In this document: in pieces, positions 42,331 through 53,994 of the stretch
Position numbering within the stretch: the first letter of the stretch is position 1
Layout: the number at the start of each line of letters is the position of its first letter
Assembly: GCA_009746045.1 (NCBI GenBank)
Contig: RPFO01000213.1
Span: forward strand, 2,643,337-2,707,336
Source of the DNA: Mesostigma viride
Taxonomy: Eukaryota > Streptophyta > Mesostigmatophyceae > Mesostigmatales > Mesostigmataceae
DNA: 64,000 nucleotides
Direction of reading: 5' to 3'
Made by a program: the position numbers and the translations under genes
Notes under the pieces: model-generated
The model's database searches: none
Told to the model about the DNA's origin: nothing
The model's input: only the letters and a program-made list of their open reading frames with translations

Positions 42331-45300
42331 GTAACTTTAACGCGACTGGCCTGACTCATCCAAAATGCTGCGCAGAATACAAGCTGGTCTTAGTTGGCAA
42401 CGACGCTTACGTGGAAGCACGTAACGCAAGAGCTTACAATGTCATCGTTTTAATATCGTTTTTTAGTCTTGGTCTATTTACTTCAAAAAGTTTATACATA
42501 GATAGAGCGCACTTACGCAAGTATGCCACTTACAACTATGGGAGGCTCATCCACTACACTCAAAAAGAAAAGTGCGTCTGCTATGTGCCTGATTCGGCTT
42601 CCCTCTCTCTCTTTCCCCCCGCCCAGCCCCACCCCCCCCGCTCCGCCCCGAAGTGTTTAACCTCCCCAAGACACTGATCCGAAACATTACCTCTGCATGT
42701 TGCCTTGCATGCGAGGCCCCTTCAGGCCGAGTCGCACCTTAAGGGAGCCATGGACGATCTTTCAAAGGCCATGACGGCGGCCAAGGTGGACGTCCTGGGG
42801 AACTGTAAGCCAGTTGAATGCCTTCATTGCATGGCTTCACGTCCAGCAGTTTCATCAGCACTACGGCAGGCATTTGATGCCTGTATGGTTGCTGTTTCTC
42901 TCAGACAACCACAATGGGGAAGGAGTTGACCCACCCACCCACCCACCCACCCACCCACCCACCCACCCACCCACCCACCCACCCACCCACCCACCCACCC
43001 ACCCACCCACCCACCCACCCACCCACCCACCCACCCACCCACCCACTTACTTCACTACCATATTACCCAACCATCATCGCAGCTCATCATGTTTCCCCAC
43101 CCACTTACTTCACTACCATATTACCCAACAATCATCCCAGCTCATCATGTTTCCCCACCCACTTACTTCACTACCATATTACCCAACAATCATCCCAGCT
43201 CATCATGTTTCCCCACCCACTTACTTCACTACCATATTACCCAACCATCATCCCAGCTCATCATGTTTCCCCACCCACTTACTTCACTACCATATTACCC
43301 AACAATCATCCCAGCTCATCATGTTTCCCCACCCACTTACTTCACTACCATATTACCCAACCATCATCCCAGCTCATCATGTTTCCCCTGCGGCATGCGC
43401 CTGCATATTAAGAAGGGAAATTATCTTCGGGAAATTATCTTTTCCGCATGCCACCCACTAGAGCCTTTCTGAACCACCGACGTCGGCACTCCGACCTAGA
43501 CGGGCTCGGACTGAAATCAAGGCGGAGTTCGTGGCCGGCTCTGTCGCGCAGCGCCCCTTCTGGCGACCCCTATGTAGGAACCGACTTTCAGTAGTTACGG
43601 ACGGGTGGGTACGAAGAAAAGTGGTCAGAGTTCGCGCGGCGCGGCAGAATCACATCTTGGCGCTGCGTACGTAGCGCCGACTGAACACGAATAACCCGAT
43701 CTGAACTGGTCTGACTTATTTCTGATTTTTGTGAAATTTAGGGCAGTCCATCTAGGTACGCCGTATGTAATCGTGACGCGACGCCGGTTTAGGTCAGTGC
43801 ATAAGGCGGGTCGGCGGTCTAAGTCGGTGGTTCAGAAGGGCTCTACTGTTTTCCTGCCTGCTGGTTTGCTGCCTAGCCTCCCCCTTTCCACTGCCACGAC
43901 CCATGTGGCCATCCCACTGCCCGTGGGATCGACCCCCCATCAAACATCGTAATTGTACATTTCAGCCACTTTGCCCCTCAGTCCGCTCGCGCCGACTCAG
44001 CAAACCCCCCCCAGCACCTTCGCTGCTCAGTAGAAGAACAAGTTACTATGTCTGCCGGATTACATCATTTTTTTGTGTGTTGTGGGGAACCCCCCCCGCT
44101 CCACCCCACAGTTGGCGCTGATGGGCAAGCCCTGGGGATGGGGGAAGGCCCCCACCTTGTTGCCATGTGCGTGGGGGCTCCTGGAATTGTCTTTTGGTCT
44201 TTTAAGTGCTCAGTTTTCTCCCTATTGAGGCTAATTTGTTCTGACACGTTTGGGGCATGTCGCCTTATGCTTGCACAGTTGGCCCCCGCAGGCGCGGGCT
44301 GGGCGGGGGACTGCTTGACCGAGGAGCCGGTAAGTGGCTGCGACGCGGCCGGTGCACTCCCTGCACATCAATTTGCAAACCAGCGGTGACTTCGGATGAG
44401 AAGCTTTGGAAATAAGCGCCATTACGTGGTGCCGTGCAGCCTGTGTCTGGCACTTGTCGGGGTGCCCTTCATTAAAATTCGATGGAGTGTGGAGCCCTCG
44501 TGGTCGTGAATGTCACTAGACTGTGTCAGTATGGGCCTTGTCACCTGCTATCGGTTCACGGCTCATGGATTCGCGGGGATCGCACGTTGCGTATCACAGA
44601 TCAGAATTAGTTTTTTTGGGGGGGGGGCAGTTGGTTGGGCTGGTTCCAAGCCTGCCAGCTACGAATGTTCATGTGGCGTCACCATGGCTTCGGGGTTGGC
44701 TACTTGGGTGGACCCAAGCTCTACATCGTCTTGCGCCCTGCTAGTTGGGACACGTCTAGCTCTTGTCGTGTATCCCCACTCCCCGGTTGTGCACCCAACG
44801 GCAGTATCAATCTCAGTTGATCCTGTTAGGTAGTGCGACTCGTGTCGGCTTCAGTTCGTATAACCATCGGTTCAACTATGCCCCTATTAGTTTCGGTGCT
44901 TCCTCTAGCTTTACCCTATTGAACGCGGTGCTTCCTCTAGCTTTACCCTATTCACCGGGGTGCTTCCTCTAGCTTTACCCTATTCACCGGGGTGCTACCT
45001 CTAGCTTTACCCTATTCACCGGGGTGCTACCTCTAGCTCTACCCTATTCACCGGGGTGCTACCTCTAGCTTTGCCCTATTCACCGGGCGAACTACCTCTA
45101 GCCAGGGTTGTCTCTCGGTACAGATCTGCGTACAATGCTCGGTATAGCTCCCCATTCAGTAGTGTGAACCGACCCTTTTGTGCATCTCGTGCCCCCAGCA
45201 ATGTGGGGCGCTCGTGGCTGATCCCTCCATGTGTTCTCACCTTGAGGTGCTCTTCCAACAGAGAACCAAAAAGTCCACCCCTATCTATATGGTCCAGGTT

Positions 45301-48300
45301 GTCCCCCCGCCCCCCGTGCCCCCCCCCATTCTTCTGCCTGCCTTAGTTCGCTGGAGATGATGCCGCCATCACATGCATGCTGTAAGTGTATATTTTTTCC
45401 GCATGCATTTACGCATGGCACGTGCATCATGGGGTAAACATAACACCTAACACCTGCGCTGGCACCAAGCTCGTGTCGCGATGGGCTTACAATGAGCGCC
45501 CACATGCTCTCACGTGTCTGTGCCCGCACCTTTGTGTGTACCTCCCTCATCCTTGTGCCTGCATCCGCACCTGCCTCGCTCAGCCGTCGTGCAGTCATCA
45601 CGGCTGCGCGCCGCCAAGCAGCACACGGCGCAGGCCACCGAAGCCATGCAGCAGGCGGTGCGGCTGTCGCCCAACATGCCGCTCACGCCCGAGGCCAGGC
45701 TCCCGGGTGGACCGGGCGGCTTCATGAACTTCATGTTTGATGGTGGGTTTTCGTACTTGATGGTTTTCATACTTCAATGCTCGTGCATTGTGTGAGACAC
45801 TTCTCGAGTTTTCGCATCCCAGTTAATGATGTGACAAAGTACCCACGATGTTGCATCATGGTGCCCATATGAGCAGTGATTCTATTAAGGTTTTTCACTA
45901 ATCGAAGCACTGCATTTAGAGTGGGACTGCCGCTATCAAGTGCCACAGTTTAGCCTTATATGTGCATGTTGTCCCTTTTGCGGCATTTGACGTACCTTAC
46001 GTTTCCTATCCTGGCTATTGGTGGATAGGAAACCTCGGAAGGTTTCCCATAGGCTTTTTGGGTGGAATCCCCGAGCCCTTGGAGGTGCATGCTGTGGGGG
46101 CAGGTCCACCATTTGCACCTCTGCAGTTGGGAATCGTTTGGGTATCCCTGGGACGAGGAGTCCCTTATGGGGAGTCCTTCATAGCCACGGAATGCCACGG
46201 AATATAGCCATGAAATGCTGCCAGAGGTCCTGCGCTCTCATCCATGCACTGCTTCCTAGGCATCGCAAGGCAACCTCTGTTTCTTGCTGTAGCTCGCCGA
46301 TGCCTGCGTAAGATGACCTCCTTTTGTGGAGGTGACTATGATCATGCCATGCATGCGGTTGACCACTGAGTTTCGTTTATATGTGGTTGTGATTGCCTTC
46401 CAAACCGCACGGTATGAGCAGGCATGATGATGGATGCGTTGATGATTCAGCGGCTCCTCCACAGCAAGCGCCAGGTATGATCGCACCTTGACCAGCAAGC
46501 GCTAAATAGGTATTTTGGCCAGCACGTGCTGGGTGGGTCGTCTTCTGCAGCAGGGCCTTGGCATGGGACGAAAAAACGTAGACCTGGGGTTCATGGTATG
46601 CCTTATGCATGCTTCCATGATGTGCCAATGCGGCTACAAAACGTTGCCAGTGTGGTTTGGTGTGCGACAAGTCGGCCGTATGAGATGCACAACGGTAAAA
46701 GAGGCTGTTGGTTGTTTTTTCTTCACCACGCAGATGGACGATGCAAGGAAGGGCAAAGGTACTGTATTCCATTCTAGCGCATGCAAAATGCAAGTGGCCA
46801 TTGGTTAACTGACAGTCAGCAGGCTGTAGGAGGAGGGGTGCCATCCAGCCAAGGGTCCGCGGTCCACAAAGCCACAACCAACGGCCCAAAATGGCCGGGC
46901 CCGTGGTCCAACCATGCGGCTAGGACCGCAACCGGCACCCAAAGCAGCTGGCGCCAGTGTTGTATCCAGGACCGTGGGGCCCGCAGCCAGCAAACCCGAC
47001 AGCTGGCCCCTTGGTTACCTGGCAGTGCGAGGGAGCATTCCTACTGCCTACTACAGGCCGGATAGTACCACATCTATTTCTGCTTACGTCTCTCCGTACT
47101 CCAGTATTCTGCCACGTGGCAGCAACCCTCAAACCAAACCCACATGCACACGTGGCATGCGCCTGATGGTTCAAGTGATTCTGCACGTGGCGGTCTGACA
47201 GGCAAAGCCACGTGGCAGGCACAGGTACAGTACCTCCAACATTATCCACGTGGCATAGTTCTACTGGTCCATAGGCTACCACGGTCCTGAGCCAACCCAG
47301 CGTGACATACCGCCCTGGTCTAACATATTACGCGTGGCAGATTTCTACTGGTCTGCAGGCAACCACGGCGCTGATCACCAAGGGGCCATGGGCAGCAACC
47401 GGCAAGTCTTTGACCCCTAAACCCCGCGGTTCACCACGGCCCCGCAAACATCCACCACCGCCAGCCCCCTGGGGCACCCCTCTCATGTACCGCGGACTGA
47501 GAAACAGTGCCTGGGCATGCCACCCTTCCTGCTGTACGCTTAACTGCTGACATTTGGTTGGCATTTTCTTTCTTTCTTTCTCCCCGAATTATCTTTTGGC
47601 CGGCCATGTCACCAGGTAGAGACGTCCCTGCGCCACCTGGCTGGTGCCCAGCAGTGGCAGGAGGCGATGGTGCGTGAGATCTCCTCTTCCCGTGACCACG
47701 CCCAGGCCACGCTCAAGTCCATTGAGACGGCTCTGATGGTGCAGGCAGCCGCGCAGCCACCCGTTGCAGTTGCCGCCCCACCTGCAGGTAATGCTGCAGT
47801 GGTCATGCTACGCTGTCTGAGTCAATCAAATCCAACGCATGCCCTCAATTTTGGGGTCATGAAGCTTACAGGTTCATGCGTTTTGACCGTGGTTGAGAAG
47901 CTTGCATATCTCTTCCAGGGGGGTGGATCCCGCCCCTGGCCAGGTCTGGGGCAAAGCACAGGGCGTTGCTTGGTCGAGGCATGGTGCATCGCAAGCCATG
48001 CCTGGCCATATGCGAGAATTGATGCATTGCATGGTTTGTGTGGGATATGGCTACGTTTAGGATATTGAGCTAAAAGGTGCATGGTATTTGTGAATTTTCA
48101 TTAGGCTATGTCAAGGGGGGGGGAAAGCATTACACTCACACTGCCGAGGGCCTCATGACTTGGTCGGGACTATGGAGTTAAGAGTGAAGGGACTAGTCAT
48201 GGTAATTCACATGTGGCAAGCATGGATCCGAAGTCGGGTGTGCGCTGCTTATCAGGTGTTTGAGCAAGCGAAGAGCCATGCTACATGTTGTATCAGGTGC

Positions 48301-51300
48301 TAGCTGCTCGTTCTTGTCAGCCCCCGCGAGGCATCGCCCTTGCGAAGCCTAGGTGCGCTGGCCAGCCACCTGGCAAGGATCGATCGTGGCTTTTTTTGTA
48401 ACCTGCTTGGAACACCTTTTCTTGACCCACGCAGCCAAGTGGCACTTTGACTGTAGGTTCTGGTGTCCCATTGCATGCAACAGTACGGAATGGTCCAGTG
48501 CAGCCCTGATCTCGTGTGGCTACCGTTTGCCCATACTGCATGGAATGGGCAGTTGGTATGGAATGGGCGCGATGCATAGCAGATCTCGGGAAGTTTTGAG
48601 GCATGAATCACTCAGTACACCTGCACGGACCAACGGGCAGGATTCCAGTTTCATGGTGCCAGAATTATATTTTTCATTTTATTTTTTTTGCATTATAATG
48701 CATGCATAAGCTGTTCATTACCCCAACCTGGCCGTCCAACATGCACTGTAAGGGCGGGGTCGTCTCTCGGATCGCCGGGGCAATCGCCAGGATACTAACG
48801 AGAATTTCACATAGTCAACGTCGGGACAACGGACCCTGGACGTTGGCAGGATGTATCTGGCTGGGTGCGGTGTTGTGCTTGATGGTAAACAGTTTCACAG
48901 GCGAAACAACTCTGGCAGGGGGCAACTGCCATTTCAGGTTGCTTTCGGCAATTCATTTGATGGAGCAGTCAGGTCTTTGGGCAAACTAACCCTGATGGAG
49001 CAGTCGGGTCTTTGGGCAAACCCTGCTTCTCATCACCATCTCAAGGCTGCCTTTGGCGTTCTGCTAACTAATGGAGAGTTAGCAGCATGAGCCCCTAAAA
49101 CCCCTCAGGCTCCGGGAGAGGCCTTTATATTCTCCCAATCCGGCGCGCCTCTAAATGTGTTTCCAAGCCTATCTGTGGGCTCTGGACCATGGGGCAGCCT
49201 TACTGCATCCGCCACGCTTTTGCTATGCCGAAGCTTTTGCACTCACAGTTGCGCCCGCGCCATGATGCGGAGAGAGCGCTCTGTGGCCTGCCCATTCAGG
49301 GCAGTGAGAGGAGCTAGGGCGCCCTCCCTCCTTCTCATTGTGTATAGGGGTTCAAGGTTCCTTGATTGGTACCCACGTGACGCAGTCTACATGATAATTA
49401 ACTAATTAATTAGCAGCATGAGGATGCCGAACAACAAACCAGCCTAAGTTGAAGCCATGACTTGAAATCCAGGGTTGGCACGGCAGGGTTGGCCTGGCTG
49501 CCCCTGTGCAGGCAGGTGGGGTTTCTGACCATGCTGACACGCATCAGGGCACTGAGAACACCCGCATGCCCGCGGTAGGCTGTATCTGTTTGGAACCGGA
49601 CGAAGAGAGCTGCAAAGGCTACAAAGGTATTATTAGTTGAGTTCATGACACAATGCAGAACTGGATGACGTCAGGGATGCGGGATGTCCAGGATGTCGAC
49701 ACTTCCACTCCGGTGCTGACAAGGGTCAACATCGGTGGGTTGCAGCCAGCGGGACAAAGTCCTGAGACTTCAGACCGGTGGCTCACGCCCATGCAGCATG
49801 GATCGCCCGGCGTGGCTCTTGTCCCTGCCCGGCAGTTGTGCATCGAGTCACAGTCTGTGCGCCACTCATGCAGCCAACGGCATCCCACCAGAGTCTGGCA
49901 AGTGCTTACCCCATGTTCCCTGACTGCTGGCGACTACTTGGAGCTGTGTTTTTGGTTTGGATGGCATGGGAAAAGGCTGCATAAGCTTGCATTGCATTGC
50001 AACTGCACAAGCCCGTCGCGCTTGTGGTGTTCAAGGGGCAAGTCAACTTTACTTTATCAGTCACCGCGAGACATGTACCACGGGATGTCAGCGGCGGGAA
50101 GCCTCGCGGCTCCCCTGCGGTGAGTGGCGGCACGGTTACTCTGTCTCAATACGTGTGCGTGCTGGCGCTGACTTGTGAGCGTGTCGCTATGCTCTGGCGT
50201 GCAGGCCCAGCTCCCACCGTCATTGCACCTACGAGGGCTGCGGCGGCGGCACCAGCGGTGGCCCCGGGGCGCATGGCGCTGGAGTTGCTCACCGCCGAGC
50301 AGGTGAGGTTACCGTGACTTGGATACAGTGACCTTGGATACAGTGACCTTCGATACATACAGTGATTCAGATGAATTGGCAAGTGCATACCATTGATTGG
50401 TTATACAGTCAATTGTCCTTGGATCAGTGACTTGGCCGGACGGATGGTGACTGGATACGGTGACAAGCGGATGCAGGGTACGTAAATGCAGGCAGCAATG
50501 GCTTGGATGTTTCACGATGCATGAAGAATACTTCACCCTTTTTCTAAGTGTGTGTGTGTGTGTGTGCGCGTGTGCGTGTGTGCGTCTGTGTGTGTGTGCG
50601 CGCGTGTACGTGTGTGCGTCTGTGTGCTCATGCGATGTCGCTTGCGCTGCCGGCTGTACTCACGCCATGCATCGTGTTGGGCGCGATGTGCCATACGCCA
50701 GTGCGCCAAGTGGCTGGAGAAACTATCGGTGGACGCCCAGCCTTTCCTGGACCACAAGGTTTGCGGGAAGGACCTGCTCAAGTTGTCGGGTGAGTACAGC
50801 TATAATAGGCACTAATTGTTGGACTGTATTTCGTTGGTGAGACTGTCGGGTGAGCTATCTTTAGTACAGTTCTGCTTTATGCATGCCGCATGCAAGGAAC
50901 GATTGCAGGTGCACTAGGGCTGTATTTGTACATATGCCTGTACACATTAGGCATGTCAGATGGTGATTACTATAGCTTCGGCCAGGGGCAGCCCTTCAGT
51001 CAGTCTCAGGTGTGGCTTGCCGCCGAGGGCCACAATGCACAAGCATTCCGTCACATTCAGGAGCCCTGCCCCCAAAAGCTCTTCCCCAGGCCCAGCCGGG
51101 CATGGTTCACTGACCCTTCGTTTGGCCATGCATGCTCCAAGCTCTCCTGCGTCGAATCCAGGTCGTATCTGTTGCGGCCCATGTGGTCTACATGTACCTA
51201 CTCAGGAGTAGGGGCCCAGTCAGGCGGGCGGCATGGTCGTGTCTGGTTATGGCTGCTCACTGCGTTGGCTATAGCTTGACTATAGTTGTTGCTCTTGTCC

Positions 51301-51696
51301 GAACTGGCTGCTCTAAGTTTCGCGTGGTCCCATGACTTTGTCGTATCGATGATTCGTCGTGACCATAACATTTATTCATCTATTTTCCATCTATCATCTT
51401 CTTATGATTAATCTTCTTATGATTATCTGAGGGTTCTACTAAGGGCACGGAATTTGATTCGCGTACCTGCAAATGCCATGATGGTTTTGGTCCAGACACA
51501 TCAGTTTGCTTTACTGTATTTCGATTCCTTCGTGTAGAATGCTTTTCTTCGCATTTATCAATTATGGAACAACCAGTGCGTTAATTGTGTCCATGCATGA
51601 TCCGCGCGCGGCCCCACAGATGAGGAGCTGCGTGATGATTTGGGCGTGAAAGTTATGCACGTCAAGTGGGTGCGCTCTGCTGTTGACGCTTTGTGA
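42169..51696 (+). CDS. SAM-domain protein, 8-exon model
   Basis: Exons: 42169-42330, 42726-42804, 44279-44329, 45584-45742, 47620-47787, 50205-50302, 50702-50789, 51620-51696. The spliced length is 882 nt (293 aa), with all phases matching. N-terminal helices (QEKINFYQKRILELSSQKD; AESHLKGAMDDLSKAMTAAK), a Gly/Arg loop (GPRRRGLGGGLLDRG), a helical block (AKQHTAQATEAMQQAVRLSP), a predicted coiled coil (HLAGAQQWQEAMVREISSSR), an Ala/Pro linker and a C-terminal sterile alpha motif: WLEKLSVDAQPFLDHKVCG, KDLLKLSDEELRDDLGVKV, MHVKWVRSAVDAL. SAM domains mediate protein oligomerisation or RNA binding; the role here is unknown. The first four exons are confirmed by the paralogue at 60.7 kb. The exon 5 acceptor (GTAG|AGACG) is the least certain border. 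Confidence 0.8.
42726..42804 (+). CDS. SAM gene exon 2
   Basis: Acceptor CCCCTTCAG, then AESHLKGAMDDLSKAMTAAK and VDVLGN, ending T|GTAAGC. Two residue differences from the paralogue (D/E and N/D). Confidence 0.9.
42926..43046 (+). repeat. (ACCC)n microsatellite
   Basis: About thirty perfect CCCA tetranucleotides in intron 2 of the SAM gene, leading directly into the 58-bp repeats. Confidence 0.95.
43042..43389 (+). repeat. 58-bp tandem repeats, six copies
   Basis: Units begin CCCACTTACTTCACTACC and end CAGCTCATCATGTTTCCC. Copies differ mainly at CCAACCATC versus CCAACAATC. The units abut without spacers. Confidence 0.95.
43459..43845. mobile_element. 383-bp MITE with 21-bp inverted ends and TA flanks
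   Basis: Left end GAGCCTTTCTGAACCACCGA-C (43461-43481), right end its complement GTCGGTGGTTCAGAAGGGCT-C (43823-43843) with one mismatch, and TA on both sides. TA duplication points to the Tc1/mariner type. No ORF. In intron 2 of the SAM gene. Confidence 0.7.
44279..44329 (+). CDS. SAM gene exon 3 (51 nt)
   Basis: Acceptor GCTTGCACAG, donor GTAAGT. With the T from exon 2 it reads FGPRRRGLGGGLLDRGA. It was recognised because the 60-nt equivalent in the paralogue gives FGPRRRGVGLFGGGLVDRAS in the same phase. Confidence 0.75.
44888..45090 (+). repeat. about 32-bp tandem repeats in intron 3
   Basis: Six copies of GGGGTGCT(T/A)CCTCTAGCT-TTACCCTATTCACC with small changes at the first and last copies. 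Confidence 0.9.
45584..45742 (+). CDS. SAM gene exon 4
   Basis: Acceptor CCTCGCTCAG; encodes VVQSSRLRAAKQHTAQATEA, then MQQAVRLSPNMPLTPEARLP and GGPGGFMNFMFD, ending G|GTGGGT. It has the same length (159 nt) as the paralogous exon. Confidence 0.9.
47113..47340 (+). promoter_or_regulatory. cluster of CACGTGGC (G-box/ABRE-like) words
   Basis: Five copies of CACGTGGC at 47113, 47149, 47184, 47209 and 47247, and a variant ACGCGTGGC at 47330. They are embedded in loosely repeated text (TTCTACTGGTC..CAACCACGG). In plants and algae CACGTG binds bZIP/bHLH factors; here the cluster is in an intron, so a role is only inferred. Confidence 0.35.
47620..47787 (+). CDS. SAM gene exon 5: coiled coil
   Basis: Encodes (E)TSLRHLAGAQQWQEAMVRE, then ISSSRDHAQATLKSIETALM and an Ala/Pro/Val tail to G|GTAATG. 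I use the acceptor AGGTAG|AGACG because it keeps phase with exon 4; CACCAG|GTAGAG four bases earlier would not unless another exon lies between. Confidence 0.65.
48830..49140 (+). mobile_element. LINE 3' fragment in intron 5
   Basis: TTAGCAGCATGAGCCCCTAA and CTCCGGGAGAGGCCTTTATA..TTCTCCCAATC are the complement-sense match of the insert at 52640-52700. A 29-bp phrase TGATGGAGCAGTC(A/G)GGTCTTTGG is duplicated at 48958-49020. Confidence 0.45.
49220..49415 (+). mobile_element. 3' UTR of the RLE-type LINE
   Basis: GCCTGCCCATTCAGGGCAGT..GGGCGCCCTCCCTCC..CCCACGTGACGCAGTCTAC and TTAATTAATTAG tail; collinear with the minus-strand 3' UTR at 56160-56310 and with 290-495. Confidence 0.65.
50205..50302 (+). 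CDS. SAM gene exon 6: Ala/Pro linker
   Basis: Acceptor GGCGTGCAG, encodes PAPTVIAPTRAAAAAPAVAP then GRMALELLTAEQ, donor GTGAGG. It is low in complexity but in phase on both sides. Confidence 0.75.
50548..50632 (+). repeat. (GT)n microsatellite with GC steps
   Basis: A TGTGTG run with CGCGTG/CGTCTG interruptions in intron 6 of the SAM gene, about 70 bases before exon 7. Confidence 0.9.
50702..50789 (+). CDS. SAM gene exon 7: first half of SAM domain
   Basis: Acceptor CATACGCCAG; encodes CAKWLEKLSVDAQPFLDHKV and CGKDLLKLS. W-L..L at the start and G-K-D-L-L are the core SAM positions of helices 1-3. It ends G|GTGAGT. Confidence 0.85.
51620..51696 (+). CDS. SAM gene exon 8: second half of SAM domain and stop
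   Basis: Acceptor GGCCCCACAG; encodes DEELRDDLGVKVMHVKWVRS and AVDAL, followed by TGA. L-G-V..H..W...A...L matches helices 4 and 5 of SAM, and the domain ends exactly at the C-terminus. Confidence 0.85.
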
Positions 51697-51839
51697 GCTA
51701 GTAGGCTGCGTGGCAAGCCGCAACATGGTGCATGGAGTGGTGTGCTGGCTTGGATGCACATGCCAGCTGTTGTTGGCAGCGAGCTCCTGGCTTCCCTTGT
51801 GTTGCTGAATGTCAGCAATATATGCATAGAAGGCATGGC

Positions 51840-52200
51840 AGCCCCAGGCAGCCGCGCGGCAAGGTCGCCACTGCATGGACTTTCCGTCAATGGCTAGGCA
51901 TGGACATACCATGTGCTACCCTAGACGGGGCGGGTTTATTCCTGGGGAGCCCCCAGGTTCGTCTGTATACTATGTGGAGGCAGATGACATGTAAAGATAC
52001 TAAGGTGGCAGGTAGTTATAAAGGATACCACCCCCATGCTAATCAGTGGGGGCAACGTACGCGCGTGACCAGATTTGGAAACCATGCATAGCGATTCGGG
52101 CCACGGCGCCCGCAACAAGTACCTAGAAACTAGATTTAATCATTTACACAAATAACTGTGTCACATGAGCATAAGTCCTCCGGGAAATCAACACAAAAGG
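51840..52200 (+). mobile_element. LINE ORF2 terminal fragment, plus strand
   Basis: WTFRQWLGMDIPCATLDGAG, then LYTMWRQMTCKDTKVAG, matches the end of the 30.4-30.9 kb LINE. The 3' UTR follows with ACTGTGTCACATGAGCATAAG. Confidence 0.65.
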
Positions 52201-52204
52201 AATG

Positions 52205-52920
52205 GGGTGGATGTATTTAGCTATATCTAGGTCCTAGTTACAGGTTTGCGGGCACCACAGCCTGAATCGTTATATGAATGCCAAACTGGGTCACACTCGC
52301 GGAGCGGCCACTGACTTGGGGGTGGTATCCTTCATGACTACCTGCCACCTAGCCTTGCGAGCCATCTGCCTCCATACTACATACATGAGACCAGGAGGCT
52401 GGCCAGGCGTGAGCCCGTCCCGTCTAAGTAAGTAAGTAAGGGATCATGCACTGAAGGCATGCCACGGAGTACCCGATGAGGTAATTTTCTACGCGGATAC
52501 TTCACCCGCGAAGGCAAGTGGCGCGACTCACTTACCCAGGTTGGTCACACTGCAGTCGCAGACAGCAACTCCGCGTCATCCGGACTATCCAAGACGACTG
52601 TATGCTCGGCCATGATGGTGTGGGGGTACCTAGGTTGCATGCCAACCCCCGATATCCCAGGAGAATATAAAGGCTTCTCCCGGAGCCTGAGGGTTAAACC
52701 CAGGGTTCCCGTCTAGCTGGGTAGCACATGTCCATGCCCAGCCTATCAACGAAAGGTCCATATGCACGGATGGCGTCCCGGCCGCGCTCGGCCCGGCCGG
52801 GGCATGCCACGTGAGGACAAAACGCCCGGGCTGTGCGGTCTTGGTGCCTAGGCTCCATATCCAAAGTGTCTGTAACCTAGCTGATCTGTGCGGGCCAGAA
52901 GCTGCTAGTTAGCATCATCC
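52205..52920 (-). mobile_element. LINE ORF2 terminal fragment, minus strand, split by an insertion
   Basis: Complementary to the same region of the 30.4-30.9 kb LINE (GCCACGTGAGGACAAAACGC.., CCATCTGCCTCCATACTACA..). It is tail-to-tail with the preceding copy and interrupted at 52427-52707. Confidence 0.7.
52419..52715 (-). mobile_element. 281-bp LINE tail insertion with 8-bp TSD
   Basis: CCCGTCTA at 52419-52426 is repeated at 52708-52715. The insert begins with (AGTA)n and GGCATGCCACGGAGTACC, the complement of the (CTTA)-tailed LINE end at 40540-40598. The related copy at 30600-30625 shows the uninterrupted site. Confidence 0.8.
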
Positions 52921-53339
52921 ATTCCATCTCATTTCCGCGTCCCACTGACTGAGGAATTATGCTCAGGTGACGCAGTACGTATACTTGTAAATTAATGCAT
53001 GCATCGTCACAGCGGCCCGGCACTAATAATCGTTTCGTATATCAAGTCTTTCTTTTTACGTGGGTGCTTTTACGCTGATGTAAGTATAATTATTTTTTTA
53101 ACATATATCAAGTGCATATGTAGTACTTACTATACTACATAGTATCAACTGCATGAGACAACCAGCGCAGGCCAGCAATCTGGAGAATCCAGACCATGGT
53201 AACTCGAGGGCCTGCTATGCAGTATCTTATCTGCGGTTTGCAAGTCGTTCAGGATGATGGATATGAATGGAGCTAGATGGAGTTATGTAGCCTTGTTCGT
53301 TGTTAACTATGGCTTGCTAACGCTACAAAGAGCCTACTA

Positions 53340-53990
53340 GTATAGTTATTAGCACAGCAATTAACTACAGTGACTGCCGCACAGATCAGGTAGTCTGACA
53401 CATCAGACAGACTACAGGTGTAGCTGGCACCAAGCCCGCCCAGCCTGGACGTTTTGTCCTCACCTGGCGTGATCGGTACCCCACCAGCAGGCCGCGCGTG
53501 GCAGGGCCGCCACCCGTGGACTTTCGATCTGTGATAGACTAGCTAGGCATGGACATGTGCTCAGTACCCTATAGACAAGACGGGCTCACACCATGCAGGG
53601 CAGCCTCCTGTTTTGCATGTCTGTACCTATGGAGACGCAGATCACTCAGATGGTTCGCAAGGATACTAAGATGGCAAGTAGCGATGAAGGAGACCACCCC
53701 CGGCAAGTCTGTGGGGGCTCCGCGTGTGACCACGTTTTGCATGCATTCATCAGCGATTCGCGGGCCGTGGTGCCCACAACACTGTATAACTAGGAACTCT
53801 AAGATAGCTAGCATCATCCATTCCATCCCATGTTGTTCCCCTCCCACTGAGGACTTATGCTCTGACACCTGACGCAGTCACGTGTATATTAATTAATTAA
53901 TTATTATTATGATTATTGATTTATTAATTAATAGATTTATTAATTAATTACAGTGACTGGATTAATTAACTAATTAAAATCATAGCTCCG
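53340..53990 (+). mobile_element. LINE ORF2 terminal fragment with TTAA tail
   Basis: CAGATCAGGTAG..GGCACCAAGCCCGCCCAGCC and the end GTGACC..TTTTGCATGCATTCAT..GCGATTCG are a plus-strand copy of the 30.4-30.9 kb family with several small insertions. The 3' end is ACGCAGTCACGTG (53874-53886) followed by ATTAATTAATTATTATT. Confidence 0.7.
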
Positions 53991-53994
53991 TTGG

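Noticed and set aside
43042-43389. CRISPR-like array
   Set aside because: The 58-bp units abut with no unique spacers, and the window is eukaryotic.
42814-43472. Open frames with THPPTHPP and SLPYYPTIIPAHHV repeats
   Set aside because: These are translations of (ACCC)n and the 58-bp repeats inside an intron.
46734-46758. Possible extra SAM-gene microexon (CAG|ATGGACGATG..AAAG|GTACTG)
   Set aside because: It would shift phase and create a stop on joining to exon 5.
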